A DNA stretch of 46,523 nucleotides from Planctomycetota bacterium (lineage in GTDB: Bacteria; Planctomycetota; Planctomycetia; Gemmatales; Gemmataceae): contig RFZJ01000023.1 in the NCBI GenBank assembly GCA_009920765.1, forward strand, positions 1 to 46,523. Direction: 5' to 3'. This document shows positions 24,213-34,270 of this stretch, piece by piece. The first letter of the stretch is position 1. Each line of letters starts with the position of its first letter. A program made the translations under genes and the position numbers. The notes under the pieces were generated by a model that worked only from the letters and a program-made list of their open reading frames with translations, did not search any database and was not told the origin of the DNA.

Positions 24213-25580
24213 ATGAAAACAAAGTTAATTCCATTGATTTGCTTATTATTAACACTAGATTTCTCGAAACCCTTGGTAGTAGCTTCCGAAAAACCCTTAA
24301 ATATTTTAGTCCTTTATGCTGATGACTGGCGTCACGATACTTTAGGCTGTGCTGGTAACCCGATTGTTAAAACACCTAACTTAGATTCACTTGCAAAAAA
24401 AGGCTTTCGTTTCACCCGAAACTGTGTGACAACCTCAATATGTGGCGTAAGTAGGGCCAATCTTCTTACAGGGCAATGGATGTCAAGGCATGGTAATCAA
24501 GCTTTCGGAATGTTTAAAACACCGTGGGAACAGACTTATCCTGGACTACTTCGTAAAAACGAATATTTTGTAGGCCATGTTGGTAAGTGGCACAATGGAG
24601 TTTTTCCAAAAGATAAATACGATTTTGGCCGAAGTTATTCAGGAAATCATTGGATCAAACAACCTAACGGCGAGATGGTTCATGTAACTAAAAAAAATGA
24701 AAATGACGCATTGGATTTTCTTCAAACAAAACCACAAGATAAACCATTTCTTCTAACAGTATCATTTTTTGCAACCCACGCCGTGGATGGAAATCCAAAA
24801 CAATATCTACCACAACCAAAAAGCATGGAACTGTATAAAAATATTGCAATTCCAAGACCAGTCACGGCAACCGAAAATCATTTTAAGCGATTACCTCCAT
24901 TTATTTCAAATGAAAAAAATGAGGGACGAAATCGCTGGCATTGGCGATTTGATACACCAGAAAAGTATCAGGATTACATGAAAAATTATTACCGCCTTGC
25001 AACTGAAGTTGATGAAACATGCGGAAAAATAATTGCTGATTTGGAAAATAGAAAGTTATTGGATAGCACCTTGGTAATCTTCACCACCGATAATGGTTAT
25101 TTTCATGGAGAACATGGCCTTGCAGATAAATGGTACCCATACGAAGAAAGTATAAGAGTCCCGTTAATTGTTTTGGATCCCAGAATGTCAAAAACCAAAG
25201 CAGGAAAAACAAATGATGAATTTGTTCTCAATGTAGATTTAGCGCCAACAATTTTGGGGGCAGCGAAAATAAATGCGCCGATTACCATGCAAGGCCGTGA
25301 TTTCGCCCCTCTTTATATTGAAGAAAATATCACTAATTGGAGGCAGGAATTCTTCTATGAACATGCAATCATCAAAAACAAGGACTTTATTCCAGCATCT
25401 GAAGCGTTGGTTCGAAAAGGAATCAAATATATTTTCTGGCCTGATTATGATACTGAAGAACTATATGATTTAGAGAAGGATCCACTAGAACAAAACAATG
25501 TTGTTAAAATGGAATCCTATCAGCAACATTTAAAACAACTAAGAATACGATTCAATGAATTAAAAACTGCTGCAAAATAG
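24213..25580 (+). CDS. Secreted sulfatase (alkaline phosphatase superfamily)
   Basis: A 455-residue exported type I sulfatase. A signal peptide covers about residues 1-25. [13 protein letters not shown] carries metal-binding Asp37/Asp38. The formylglycine site is C77-G-V-S-R81; the usual motif is C-x-[P/A]-S-R, so Val replaces Pro/Ala. GHVGKWHNG holds active-site Lys and His, and [16 protein letters not shown] gives the second metal pair. The C-terminus has the [20 protein letters not shown] signature. It probably removes sulfate from a carbohydrate. It stands alone on the plus strand between minus-strand genes. Confidence 0.92.
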   Translation: MKTKLIPLICLLLTLDFSKPLVVASEKPLNILVLYADDWRHDTLGCAGNPIVKTPNLDSLAKKGFRFTRNCVTTSICGVSRANLLTGQWMSRHGNQAFGMFKTPWEQTYPGLLRKNEYFVGHVGKWHNGVFPKDKYDFGRSYSGNHWIKQPNGEMVHVTKKNENDALDFLQTKPQDKPFLLTVSFFATHAVDGNPKQYLPQPKSMELYKNIAIPRPVTATENHFKRLPPFISNEKNEGRNRWHWRFDTPEKYQDYMKNYYRLATEVDETCGKIIADLENRKLLDSTLVIFTTDNGYFHGEHGLADKWYPYEESIRVPLIVLDPRMSKTKAGKTNDEFVLNVDLAPTILGAAKINAPITMQGRDFAPLYIEENITNWRQEFFYEHAIIKNKDFIPASEALVRKGIKYIFWPDYDTEELYDLEKDPLEQNNVVKMESYQQHLKQLRIRFNELKTAAK

Positions 25581-25596
25581 AACAAATTCCAGAGCC

Positions 25597-26403
25597 CTAT
25601 TTAATTCCATTTTTAGCTCGGTTAATTGCAAAATCAACGAGTTCCTGAGATTTGAAGAAGCCTTCAAAAAAATTGTGTCCCTGACCTTTGAGAATGATTA
25701 ATTTCACAAGGTCTTGCTGGTTTTCCAACTTGTACTGGTTAAAAAATTCTTGTGAATTCTCTTTCAATGGTACCACTTTATCAACATCGCCATGTATCAA
25801 AGCAACGGGAATTTTAGACTTTGCAAGTACCCCAACTTTAGAAATCGGATTTAAAAGGCTAAGTTTACTTTCTAATTCAGTTTTATTCAAACCATAAGCA
25901 GGCGCAGTTTTATCAATTCCAGGGTAGGTACGAAAATCAAATACAGGGTATATACCAATAATACCAGAAACTTTGGTTGGATTTTCAATCGCCCAACTGG
26001 TAACCCACAACCCCCCCCTGCTTCTACCAAAAAGACAAGGCTTAGGGGCAAATCCTTTTTTATTAACGAGTTCATCATAAAGAGAAGTAAATAACTGGTT
26101 ACTTTTAGGACTGCCATACCCTTCCCCAACATCAATTCCTGCTACTGCGATTCCAGCATTAAGGAACTGCTCATGCATCCATTTTTCATGCTGATCGGGA
26201 TAAGCTGGCAATGTTGGAGCGTAAATAATCCAAGGTTGGGGAGAAGATCGCTTAGATTCATCTGGTAATAAGACAAACGCAGGTCTATCAGAAACACTAA
26301 AAGTTTCACCAGGCAAAATAAGGGTTTTCTTTTGACCTAAAGACACATGCGTAGCAGACAAAAATAAAACACAAGCAAACAGATATTTTTGAATATGAAC
26401 CAT
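25597..26403 (-). CDS. Secreted alpha/beta hydrolase
   Basis: A 268-residue exported alpha/beta hydrolase. The signal peptide is residues 1-23 (ending near SLGQ). The nucleophile elbow GRSRGG puts Ser at 128. IHGDVDKVVP carries the acid and GQGHNFFEG the catalytic His, giving a complete triad. It resembles prolyl-oligopeptidase-like or acetylxylan-esterase-like hydrolases; the substrate is unknown. It begins 26 bases after the PPC gene and is likely the last gene of the operon that starts at 31798. Confidence 0.85.
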   Translation of the reverse strand: MVHIQKYLFACVLFLSATHVSLGQKKTLILPGETFSVSDRPAFVLLPDESKRSSPQPWIIYAPTLPAYPDQHEKWMHEQFLNAGIAVAGIDVGEGYGSPKSNQLFTSLYDELVNKKGFAPKPCLFGRSRGGLWVTSWAIENPTKVSGIIGIYPVFDFRTYPGIDKTAPAYGLNKTELESKLSLLNPISKVGVLAKSKIPVALIHGDVDKVVPLKENSQEFFNQYKLENQQDLVKLIILKGQGHNFFEGFFKSQELVDFAINRAKNGIK

Positions 26404-26429
26404 AGGACTTCCTTAAAATACAACCTTGG

Positions 26430-28040
26430 TTATTTTTTCTTTTTAATTTCCTGTTTTTCCTTGAACTCAGTCAACAGGAAATAGTCTTCTAAAGTGGATT
26501 CAAGAGAAGGCAAATTGCGACTCCCTGTTTTCAACATATCACCAGATTTACCTGTTATTTTAAAAAAACCAACCTCAGCTTTCTCATCTTGTTTAATGAA
26601 AAGTTTAACGGGACTAGGGGTTTTAGAGGTAACTATTAGTTCCTCAGCAGACCAACCTTTGGGTAAATCTATAGCTTTAAAAAAAATATCTGCGCTATGG
26701 CCAGCTATTCTTGTTATCTTGATTGGAACCTCAACAGGCTTATTATCCTTAGGAGAAAAACTTTCCCCATCAACCGAAAATTCAAAATCTGGAATTATCG
26801 GAATAATACTCATCCGATAGTAATACGTTTCACCACTATGGTTATGTAAATCTGTAATTTTCAGGAATATAGGATCACCTGTTGATGTGACATCAAAGGA
26901 AGCATCACGATTGGCAGCCCCCTCATCGTCTGTTCGTTTGATCTCTTTACCCAATCCATCTTTTTGAACAAGAACAGGATCAAGATCAGAACCAATTGCC
27001 CGAGCTTCAATTTTAACTTTAAACTTATCACCTTTTTTAAATTTCATCTCAAAATCATGACTTTTTTCCAAATCTAAGCTGCCACTTACAGTACAGGGAC
27101 CATCCAAAACCATGGATTGTTTTCCCTTAGTAAAAATAAAAGAAGGATTGGAAGTGCATGAAACAGAAAAGTTACCAGCAGCACCCTTTTTAAAAATTCT
27201 GGTTTGGGTCAAACTAGAAGGAACATCAACGTTTACCGACGCAAAATCCTTAGAAAGATTCCAGCCTTTTAAATGAAGAATTTGAGGTTTACCAGTTTCC
27301 AAGGCCATTGGAAAAACATGATCCAAGTAAGGGCCAGTAGTAATTGTTAAACGGTAAATATAAGTATCTACTCCGGAAAATCTGATGTTTGTATCAGGGG
27401 TAGAGGGAAAGGCAAAAATACGAACACGATAAGCCCCATCATTGGGAGCAACAAATGTAATAAAGGGATCTAAACCAAACCGATCATGATTTTCTGCAAC
27501 AATAAATCCATCTGGGGATAAAATTTGGATAGCTGCGTCCATGGGTGATTCAATCCCGTGATTACCTAAAAGATGGGCAACGATTGTCTGGCCTTTTTTT
27601 GCATCAACTGCAAATGAATCTGTATCGCCTGGAGTTGCTAATTTTCCATTAATCAAAACTGGACCAGTTCCAATCATCTGTGGCTTAAGATAGTTATTAT
27701 TAGGCTCTACTTCCTCAATCTCAGGAATAGTATTGACCCAAAAAGCCTTGGGTATAGAAGTGCCATCTTTATTAAAAACCCTAAACAACTTTGGGCCAGG
27801 AGAAGCTTTTGGGTCAACTGTTATGGAAACTTTATTCTTTTCTTTAAACTCAATTTTAATGTCAGGAGAATAAATCATGATCCTGGGAGGCCATTCAGGA
27901 AAAGTCCCATTAAGGGTAGCTTGAACGGTAGAACCAACCTGCCCACCTGCAGGAAAAATATAGGTAAGAACAGGAGGAACCGCCCAAGAGGGGCTATTAA
28001 ATGCTAAAGCAACAATTATAAGGTAAAGCAAAAAACGCAT
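26430..28040 (-). CDS. Exported PPC-domain protein
   Basis: A 536-residue exported protein. The leader is residues 1-20 (ending SWAV). An IPT/TIG-like strand region (VLTYIFPAGGQVGSTVQATLNG) comes first. A bacterial pre-peptidase C-terminal (PPC) domain follows at about 110-240 (EVEPNNNYLKPQMIG, then DTDSFAVDAKKGQTIVAHLL). Further beta-sandwich repeats fill the rest, including DFEMKFKKGDKFKVKIEARAIGSDLDPVLV. Planctomycete operons often place such a gene after DUF1501. Its ATG overlaps the DUF1501 stop by one base. It is probably a non-catalytic binding protein of the periplasm or cell surface. Confidence 0.82.
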   Translation of the reverse strand: MRFLLYLIIVALAFNSPSWAVPPVLTYIFPAGGQVGSTVQATLNGTFPEWPPRIMIYSPDIKIEFKEKNKVSITVDPKASPGPKLFRVFNKDGTSIPKAFWVNTIPEIEEVEPNNNYLKPQMIGTGPVLINGKLATPGDTDSFAVDAKKGQTIVAHLLGNHGIESPMDAAIQILSPDGFIVAENHDRFGLDPFITFVAPNDGAYRVRIFAFPSTPDTNIRFSGVDTYIYRLTITTGPYLDHVFPMALETGKPQILHLKGWNLSKDFASVNVDVPSSLTQTRIFKKGAAGNFSVSCTSNPSFIFTKGKQSMVLDGPCTVSGSLDLEKSHDFEMKFKKGDKFKVKIEARAIGSDLDPVLVQKDGLGKEIKRTDDEGAANRDASFDVTSTGDPIFLKITDLHNHSGETYYYRMSIIPIIPDFEFSVDGESFSPKDNKPVEVPIKITRIAGHSADIFFKAIDLPKGWSAEELIVTSKTPSPVKLFIKQDEKAEVGFFKITGKSGDMLKTGSRNLPSLESTLEDYFLLTEFKEKQEIKKKK

Positions 28041-29353
28041 TACCCCATAAGCTCCTTGATAGGTTCAGGATTGCTAACAATATGGGCGGGCCTGCCATTT
28101 GGTGCATAAAGAATCTTATCGGGTGCAATACCCAACTTAGAATATACTGTTGAAGAAAAATGTTCTGGGGTAAGAACTCTTTCGCAAGCAGCATATCCAC
28201 GTTTATCGGTAGCGCCAATAACTTGACCACCTGGGGTTCCACCGCCCGCCACCATAATAGACATTGCATTTGACCAATGATCCCGGCCACCATCTTTATT
28301 GATTTGTGGAGTGCGCCCAAATTCGCCCAAAACCAAAACCAAGGTAGTTTCAAGCATACCCCGTTGATCAAGATCTTTTACCAAAGCAGCAATCGTTGCA
28401 TCAAAATTAGGAAGTCGTTTTTCCAAAGTAGGGAAGATATTGGTATGATGATCCCAACCGCCATCATTAAGAACAATAAAAGGCACCCCTGCCTCAACTA
28501 ATCTGCGAGCGAGAAGGGCACGTTGGCCGAAATCGTTTCTTCCATAAGTTTCACGCACGGAATCAGGCTCGCGCTGAATATCAAACGCTGCTTGAGCTTC
28601 CGCAGAACGCATGAGATCAAGGCCTTGACGATAATGATCATCCATTGCGGTTGCAGGATCACCAACCTGCTTGTCTGCAAAGCGAACAAACTTATCGACA
28701 GCTTGACGCATTTCTTCACGGCTAACTTTTCTAGAGCCATCCAATTCCTTGGGAAGGCTGACATCCCGCACCCTAAAGTTGGCACTATTGGGGCTGCCAT
28801 CGACCACAAAAGGAGCATGTCTCGCCCCTAAAAAATTAGGCCCGCCTGATCGTGTCATCGAGGGCATAGAAAAATAGGGAGGTAAGCCTGGAGGCGCCCC
28901 TAACTCTGAAGAAACAACAGACCCCATACTGGGATGAAAGCTGACAAAAGCACCGCATCCAACTGGAATTCTTGGAGGCGCACCCGTCATCATGTAATGA
29001 TTACCAGCCCCGTGGTTACCTTGATCATGCTGAACCGAACGAATAATGGCAAGTTTGTCTGCAATTGAAGCAAGTTGGGGTAGATGCTGGGAATATTGAA
29101 TACCAGTAATTTTGGTACTGATGGGCTTAAAGGATCCACGTATTTCGCTGGGTGCATCAGGTTTCGGATCAAACATTTCATAATGAGTAGGGCCACCATC
29201 CAACCAAACCAAAATCACACTTTTGGCTTGAACTTTGCGAGTAGCTAATTCCCTAGCTTGCAAAGAAGAGCAAAACCCTCCACCTAATAAACCACCTAGG
29301 CCAAGGATTAAACTATCTCGTCGTGAAGGCATCTTTTTGATGAACGTTTTCAT
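28040..29353 (-). CDS. DUF1501 family exported protein (second copy)
   Basis: A 437-residue DUF1501 protein. The twin-arginine leader reads MPSRRDSLILGLGGLLGGG (from residue 8). Family landmarks are VILVWLDGGPTHYEMFDPKP near the start, FIVLNDGGWDHHTNIF in the middle and VLVLGEFGRTPQINKDGGRDHW late. It lies in the same order after a DUF1549/1553 gene (12-base gap) as the pair at the left end of the window, but the two DUF1501 proteins are clearly diverged. The ribosome site AAAGGA is well placed. The PPC gene overlaps its stop by one base. Confidence 0.9.
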   Translation of the reverse strand: MKTFIKKMPSRRDSLILGLGGLLGGGFCSSLQARELATRKVQAKSVILVWLDGGPTHYEMFDPKPDAPSEIRGSFKPISTKITGIQYSQHLPQLASIADKLAIIRSVQHDQGNHGAGNHYMMTGAPPRIPVGCGAFVSFHPSMGSVVSSELGAPPGLPPYFSMPSMTRSGGPNFLGARHAPFVVDGSPNSANFRVRDVSLPKELDGSRKVSREEMRQAVDKFVRFADKQVGDPATAMDDHYRQGLDLMRSAEAQAAFDIQREPDSVRETYGRNDFGQRALLARRLVEAGVPFIVLNDGGWDHHTNIFPTLEKRLPNFDATIAALVKDLDQRGMLETTLVLVLGEFGRTPQINKDGGRDHWSNAMSIMVAGGGTPGGQVIGATDKRGYAACERVLTPEHFSSTVYSKLGIAPDKILYAPNGRPAHIVSNPEPIKELMG

Positions 29354-29365
29354 ATGAAAATCCTT

Positions 29366-31798
29366 TCAGTCGACCAAAACAAACTCAGGAGAATTTATCA
29401 ATGCCCAAAGCAAGTCTTCCAATGTCTGTTTTCTAGCTTGGTTTTTACTTTTAGCAAGCGAAATCACGCCATTTCGTTCCGCATCGGTAGGGAACCTACA
29501 ATAACATCGCAGATACAATTCTTCAATAGCTGACTCAATACTACCTGATCCTGATGCTAATTTCGAGGCAATTCCTGCTGGATCTACAATTTTAGCTTGA
29601 ATATTCTTAGCGTTCATAAGATGCAAAGCCTGAACCACGGTAGAATCAGAACTTCTTTCACAAGGGGGATCTTGATTGGGATCGGGTCGACCAAAGCTGT
29701 CTAAAAATTCTGAAGCAGAGCGAAAAGTCCACATTTCCATTGCACGAGAACCTTCAGGCATCGCAGGAAAATTCTCAGCAACTCCAGTAACATCACTGAC
29801 CATATCCAACAAAACCTCGGCTCGTGGACGCATTCGGTAATGCCTGGAATAGTTGCGGGTATCGCCTTGATTTCGCTCGTTAGGTTTGCTTGAAAGGGCA
29901 TATGCTTTAGAAGTAACAATGGAATAAAGAAGATGCTTAACATCATAATGATGTTTTCGAAAATCATCCGCCAACGCATCAAGCAAAGCAGGATTTGAAG
30001 GTGGATTTGTTGCTCGAAGATCATCAACAGGGTCAACTAGCCCCCTTCCCATAAGATCAGCCCAAATTCGATTGACTGCGGCTTTGGCAAACATGGGGTT
30101 ATCGTCCGAGGTGATCCATGTAGCAAGCGCCTGCCTTGGATCTTCGTCTTCGGTGAACTCCATTATTTTACCTTTTAAAGGCGCAGGCTTCATCACCTCT
30201 CCGGTTCGAAGATGCTTGACATCTCCTTTTTTTGCCAAGAAGAACATTTCTTCACTGCCAGAAATAGGAGCTGATATACCTGTACCTTTCCGCCCTATAC
30301 GACCAAAGAATGCAGCAAAATGATAGAAATCATCTTGGCCATAAACTTCAAACGGATGATGATGACATTTCGCACATTCAAGCCTGATGCCCAAAAACAA
30401 ACGGCTAATAACTGTGGTAAGTTCATCGGGTTGTCTTTTGTCGCGAACAACAACAGAAGCACCATCTCGAAAAGTACTGCCATCTGCCGCAATAATTTGT
30501 TTAGCAAATTGGTCGTAGGGAAGATTTTTACGAAAGCAATCGCGCAACCAGGTATGAAGCACAAAAACAGCTTTCATGCCAACATGAAACGGATTAGGCC
30601 TAAGAAGGTCGGCCCATTTGTTAGCCCAGAAATCAGCATACTCTGGACGGGAAAGCAAGCGCAAAGCCAACTTTTCTTTTTTATCTAAAGCAGTATCTGC
30701 AAGCCAGGATCTCGATTCTTCCGGAGTTGGTAATCGCCCGATAAGATCAAGATAAACTCTTCGCAAATAAGTATGATCCGCAGCCAATGCAGAGGGAGAA
30801 AGCCCAAGTTTTACAAACTTATCAGAAAGCAAACGATCGATGTAATGCTGGGAATCAATCCTAGAAGGCAGATTAACATTCAAAGTTTCAGGCAAGGGCA
30901 TGGTAACAAGACATACACTGAATTTTTCCATGAACCTGGCCATAACCGCAGCTTCACCCGGAAGTGGCCCAGATTGAATCAATCCATCGGCATCAACAGA
31001 TGCCAGAACACTTTCACTGGATTGAAATGCTGTGAGATGTGTCACATCCTTGCTACTACCATCGCTAAACCTTGCCAAAACGCGAGTTTGAACCTTAGTC
31101 CGTGGCGACATTTTAACTTCGGAAGGTAGAATTTCAATATTAACAACTTTAAGCTCATCCGGAGCTCCTCTCGGTTGACCAGATTTTATCCAATCTAGTA
31201 CCTGAGCGTAAGCGTTACTGTCTTCAGGAAGTTTTTTCCCACCACCATGCGGAACCTGACCAGAAGCTTTTTTCAAAAGTAAACTATCTTTAGGAGAGGC
31301 AGGAAATATTCTTCGTCCGCGCGATTCAGAGGTAAGCGCATAAAAATCAAAGTCATTGTCAAACCCCAAGAGTGAAAGTTGAAAACCATTTTGACCTCTT
31401 TGCTTGCCATGGCATGGCCCAGAATTGCAGCCATACCTGGTCAAAATCGGTTGAAGATCTTTTTCAAACGTAACTTTGGAGTTTAAATCTGAATTAGAAA
31501 TTTTAACTGCAACAAATTGACTATTATTTCCGTTAATTACATCAATCTTTGTTTGACCAATTTTGATGGATGTCACCTGCCCTTTAGCCGAAACCCGAGC
31601 TATCCCAACTTCTTGTGATTTAAAAACACAATCAGCAGTAACATCCTCTCCCTTATTGTTCAGAACCCGGATTTGAGCCTGCTCGCCCGGGCCCTTTAAT
31701 TCAATGACAGGGGGGTCGATGCTTAATTGCTCAACGCCCCAAGCGAGACTTGCTCCTCCAGACCAAATTACAGCTAATAAAACGAGGATAAATACCAT
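29366..31798 (-). CDS. Big2-PSCyt-DUF1549-DUF1553 secreted protein
   Basis: An 810-residue exported protein and the first gene of a four-gene operon. The signal peptide ends near residue 20 (SLAWG). A bacterial Ig-like (Big2) domain occupies about 24-100. A cytochrome-like segment follows with C124-N-S-G-P-C129-H130, a CxxxxCH variant of the haem motif. A second Ig-like region spans about 205-295, then DUF1549 (with the ordinary CAKCHH near 475) and DUF1553 (MFAKAAVNRIWADLMGRGLVDP onward). Compared with the protein at the left end, it has the added Ig domains and lacks the long Lys/Glu linker. Function unknown; haem attachment is inferred. Confidence 0.9.
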   Translation of the reverse strand: MVFILVLLAVIWSGGASLAWGVEQLSIDPPVIELKGPGEQAQIRVLNNKGEDVTADCVFKSQEVGIARVSAKGQVTSIKIGQTKIDVINGNNSQFVAVKISNSDLNSKVTFEKDLQPILTRYGCNSGPCHGKQRGQNGFQLSLLGFDNDFDFYALTSESRGRRIFPASPKDSLLLKKASGQVPHGGGKKLPEDSNAYAQVLDWIKSGQPRGAPDELKVVNIEILPSEVKMSPRTKVQTRVLARFSDGSSKDVTHLTAFQSSESVLASVDADGLIQSGPLPGEAAVMARFMEKFSVCLVTMPLPETLNVNLPSRIDSQHYIDRLLSDKFVKLGLSPSALAADHTYLRRVYLDLIGRLPTPEESRSWLADTALDKKEKLALRLLSRPEYADFWANKWADLLRPNPFHVGMKAVFVLHTWLRDCFRKNLPYDQFAKQIIAADGSTFRDGASVVVRDKRQPDELTTVISRLFLGIRLECAKCHHHPFEVYGQDDFYHFAAFFGRIGRKGTGISAPISGSEEMFFLAKKGDVKHLRTGEVMKPAPLKGKIMEFTEDEDPRQALATWITSDDNPMFAKAAVNRIWADLMGRGLVDPVDDLRATNPPSNPALLDALADDFRKHHYDVKHLLYSIVTSKAYALSSKPNERNQGDTRNYSRHYRMRPRAEVLLDMVSDVTGVAENFPAMPEGSRAMEMWTFRSASEFLDSFGRPDPNQDPPCERSSDSTVVQALHLMNAKNIQAKIVDPAGIASKLASGSGSIESAIEELYLRCYCRFPTDAERNGVISLAKSKNQARKQTLEDLLWALINSPEFVLVD

Positions 31799-31993
31799 TA
31801 TTCACTTATCTCAAGGCGGGGCTGAAACTAAAAGTCACATTATTATTTATAACAGAAATCTTTTCTTTTATAAAAGGAAAAACTGCTAAAACAACAACCA
31901 ATTACTTTATTCGACCCTCAAGTAAGACTAACTTTAAACAAACTCAATATTTTAGAGAAATCAAATCTATCGGTCTTAGTTTCAAAGTATGTG

Positions 31994-32022
31994 TTGACCG
32001 TATAAAAATTTTAAATTATAAA
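31994..32022 (+). promoter_or_regulatory. Sigma-70 promoter of the lipoprotein-DUF1559 cluster
   Basis: TTGACC at 31994-31999 and TATAAA at 32017-32022 are separated by 17 bases, with an AT-rich spacer. The predicted start is near 32029, leaving a leader of about 44 bases before the ATG at 32073. No second promoter of similar quality was seen between the two gene pairs. Confidence 0.7.
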
Positions 32023-32072
32023 CTATCAAATTGCTGATTGTTATAGTTGTCTGATCCCGCCTGAGGTATTGA

Positions 32073-32495
32073 ATGATTTGTACCTTTCGTTATTTTTTGC
32101 CCTTGAGCATTTTATTAACAGGTTGCGCAGGCGACGACCGTGGGTTGGCCCCCGTTTCAGGTACTGTATTCTTCAAAGGAAAACCTCTTCCTAATGCAGG
32201 GATTATTTTTACCCCAGATCAAGATAACACCAGGGTTGGAGTTGGCAGCACTGACAAAGATGGGAAGTACAAACTTACCTCTTTTCAAATAAATGACGGC
32301 GCAAAAATCGGTAGACACACCGTCACCATCCGTGCCTATGAGGTTCCTGATGGGCCTCCAAAAGCCGCTGACGATATTACCAATGTTACCGGCAAAATGA
32401 TTACCCCCTTTAAATACGCCCGACCTGAAACTTCTGGACTGACAGCAGATGTTGCAAGAAAAAACAATGTTATAGACTTCGAACTGACAGAATAG
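32073..32495 (+). CDS. Small carboxypeptidase-regulatory-like lipoprotein (copy 1)
   Basis: A 140-residue lipoprotein. The leader [18 protein letters not shown] ends in a lipobox (LTGC, Cys18). The mature protein starts [30 protein letters not shown], the pattern of a transthyretin-like or carboxypeptidase regulatory-like beta-sandwich. It continues with [20 protein letters not shown]. These proteins are very common beside DUF1559 genes in planctomycetes; no function is known. GAGG precedes the ATG by six bases. The DUF1559 gene follows after 25 bases. A second, similar lipoprotein lies at 33795-34247. Confidence 0.87.
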   Translation: MICTFRYFLPLSILLTGCAGDDRGLAPVSGTVFFKGKPLPNAGIIFTPDQDNTRVGVGSTDKDGKYKLTSFQINDGAKIGRHTVTIRAYEVPDGPPKAADDITNVTGKMITPFKYARPETSGLTADVARKNNVIDFELTE

Positions 32496-32520
32496 TTCGC
32501 CCGTAAAAAGGATCTTTAAC

Positions 32521-33726
32521 ATGAATAACATTCCCGAGCGAAAAGCATTTACCCTAATTGAATTATTGGTGGTTATTGCCATCATTGGTATTCTTATTGG
32601 GCTTCTTCTTCCCGCAGTTCAAAAAGTCAGGGAAGCCGCTGGTCGTGCAAAATGCAGTAATAATCTCAAGCAACTTGGCTTAGCAATGCAGAATTATGCT
32701 GGCACTTACAATTGTTTCCCTCAAACACAATTCCCATCTGATGGTTCTTGGACTGGTCTTGCCTGCTGGGGGTGGATCCCAAAACTTCTTCCCTACATAG
32801 AACAAGAAGCCTTGGGTAAGCTTCCCGATTTTAATTACAGTTATGGAACTGCAAGGGTCAAACCATTGAGAATGGCAGTATTACAACAACTTCATTGCCC
32901 TTCAGATCCAAGACCTGCCTCCAACAATACTTATGGAGATTACAATGGTGGAGTGGGCGTTATTGGTAATGCAAGCGGTTGGAGTTGCACGATAGCCCCG
33001 GCCGAAGTTCAACCCGGAGACGGCCCTGACCTTCCAAATAACACTTATTATGCCCAGCATTCAAGTTATGTAGGCTCTTTTGGGGATGGCTACACTGCAA
33101 GTGCAGGAAAACCTTACAACGCTGCATCTGATGATGGTTGCGATAAATACAGTGCCAGAGGCTCTTGGGTTCTTTATAACAATGGCGGCGACCCTATTGC
33201 GGGCCCTAAGCCGACTCATTACCTTGGAAGTAGCGGCGTAGGAAACTCAGGTGATGTAAGTGGGGGCAGAGGTTTTTTTTCTGGTAGAGGTAACACTGGT
33301 GTACCAAATTGCAATGTACCCGCTGGAAGTACATCTAAAACTGCCAACACCATACGAATAGCTGATGTGCCAGACGGCTTGTCGAATACCATTATGATTG
33401 GTCATACTGTTTCAAATGCTGCCCATAACAGATCTTCCTGGTATCAAGGTCAGTCTGTTGGAGGAACTTCTTTACCTCCCAATTACATTCGACCTTGCAT
33501 GCAATTGGGGCTAAACATCAACAGTGTGCAAGCCAACAACACCCCATGTAAACCCGCGTCCTGTGGAGACCCAGGTTGGCAAGCATGGGGATTTAACAGT
33601 TATCATACTGGCGTTATTGTAACATGCTTAGGTGATGGCTCAGTAAGAACAATCGTCGATGGCATAAATCAGAAATCATACAACGCGCTCGGAAGTCGAG
33701 ATGGTGGCGAGGCTAACAATGAATAA
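32521..33726 (+). CDS. DUF1559 protein with prepilin-type N-terminus (copy 1)
   Basis: A 401-residue protein with a type II/IV pseudopilin leader: [20 protein letters not shown], a short basic start then F-T-x-I-E at the processing site, and a hydrophobic helix to about residue 30. DUF1559 follows ([41 protein letters not shown]). The C-terminal H-X9-DG motif is intact in [19 protein letters not shown]. It should be cleaved by a prepilin peptidase and reach the envelope; its function is unknown. AAGGA precedes the start. The gene and its lipoprotein neighbour are repeated just downstream. Confidence 0.93.
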   Translation: MNNIPERKAFTLIELLVVIAIIGILIGLLLPAVQKVREAAGRAKCSNNLKQLGLAMQNYAGTYNCFPQTQFPSDGSWTGLACWGWIPKLLPYIEQEALGKLPDFNYSYGTARVKPLRMAVLQQLHCPSDPRPASNNTYGDYNGGVGVIGNASGWSCTIAPAEVQPGDGPDLPNNTYYAQHSSYVGSFGDGYTASAGKPYNAASDDGCDKYSARGSWVLYNNGGDPIAGPKPTHYLGSSGVGNSGDVSGGRGFFSGRGNTGVPNCNVPAGSTSKTANTIRIADVPDGLSNTIMIGHTVSNAAHNRSSWYQGQSVGGTSLPPNYIRPCMQLGLNINSVQANNTPCKPASCGDPGWQAWGFNSYHTGVIVTCLGDGSVRTIVDGINQKSYNALGSRDGGEANNE

Positions 33727-33794
33727 GCAGCTTCGGGGTTTTTCGTTATCTTGACATCAATTACTTTCAAAGTAACCCCAGAAGGATAGTTATT

Positions 33795-34247
33795 GTGATT
33801 TATCTTCATAATTTCAAAACTTGGGCAAAGATCTGGTATTTTGTAATTCTTTTATCATCCATCATTCACATTGGATGCTCTGGTGATGATCGAGGGTTGG
33901 CTCCTGTGTCAGGAACTATCATTTTTAAAGGAAAACCTCTTGCAAATGCTGGAATTAATTTCATTCCAGAAGATACAACAGCACGGGTTGCTGTTGGCAG
34001 CACTGACAAAGATGGTAAATACAAACTAAGTTCATATCAAATCAACGATGGAGCTAAAATTGGCAGATACTCCATCACAATCCGTGCAGAAGAAGGCGGG
34101 GACAGCAATTTAAAGCCAGCCGATGCCCTTGATTTTGTAAGGGGAAAAATTATTACACCTTTAAAATACTCCAGGCCTGATACTTCCGGATTGACAGCAG
34201 AGGTTGCCAGGAAAAACAATGTCATAGACTTCGAACTAAAAGAATAA
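33795..34247 (+). CDS. Small carboxypeptidase-regulatory-like lipoprotein (copy 2)
   Basis: A 150-residue lipoprotein very similar to copy 1 in its mature part ([64 protein letters not shown]). The lipobox is HIGC at about residue 28 of a longer leader. The start codon is GTG at 33795 with AGAAGGA eight bases upstream. It lies 68 bases after DUF1559 copy 1 and 23 bases before DUF1559 copy 2. The leader has diverged much more than the mature region, as expected after an old tandem duplication. Confidence 0.86.
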   Translation: MIYLHNFKTWAKIWYFVILLSSIIHIGCSGDDRGLAPVSGTIIFKGKPLANAGINFIPEDTTARVAVGSTDKDGKYKLSSYQINDGAKIGRYSITIRAEEGGDSNLKPADALDFVRGKIITPLKYSRPDTSGLTAEVARKNNVIDFELKE

Positions 34248-34270
34248 CTCAAAATCAAAGGTTCATTCCC

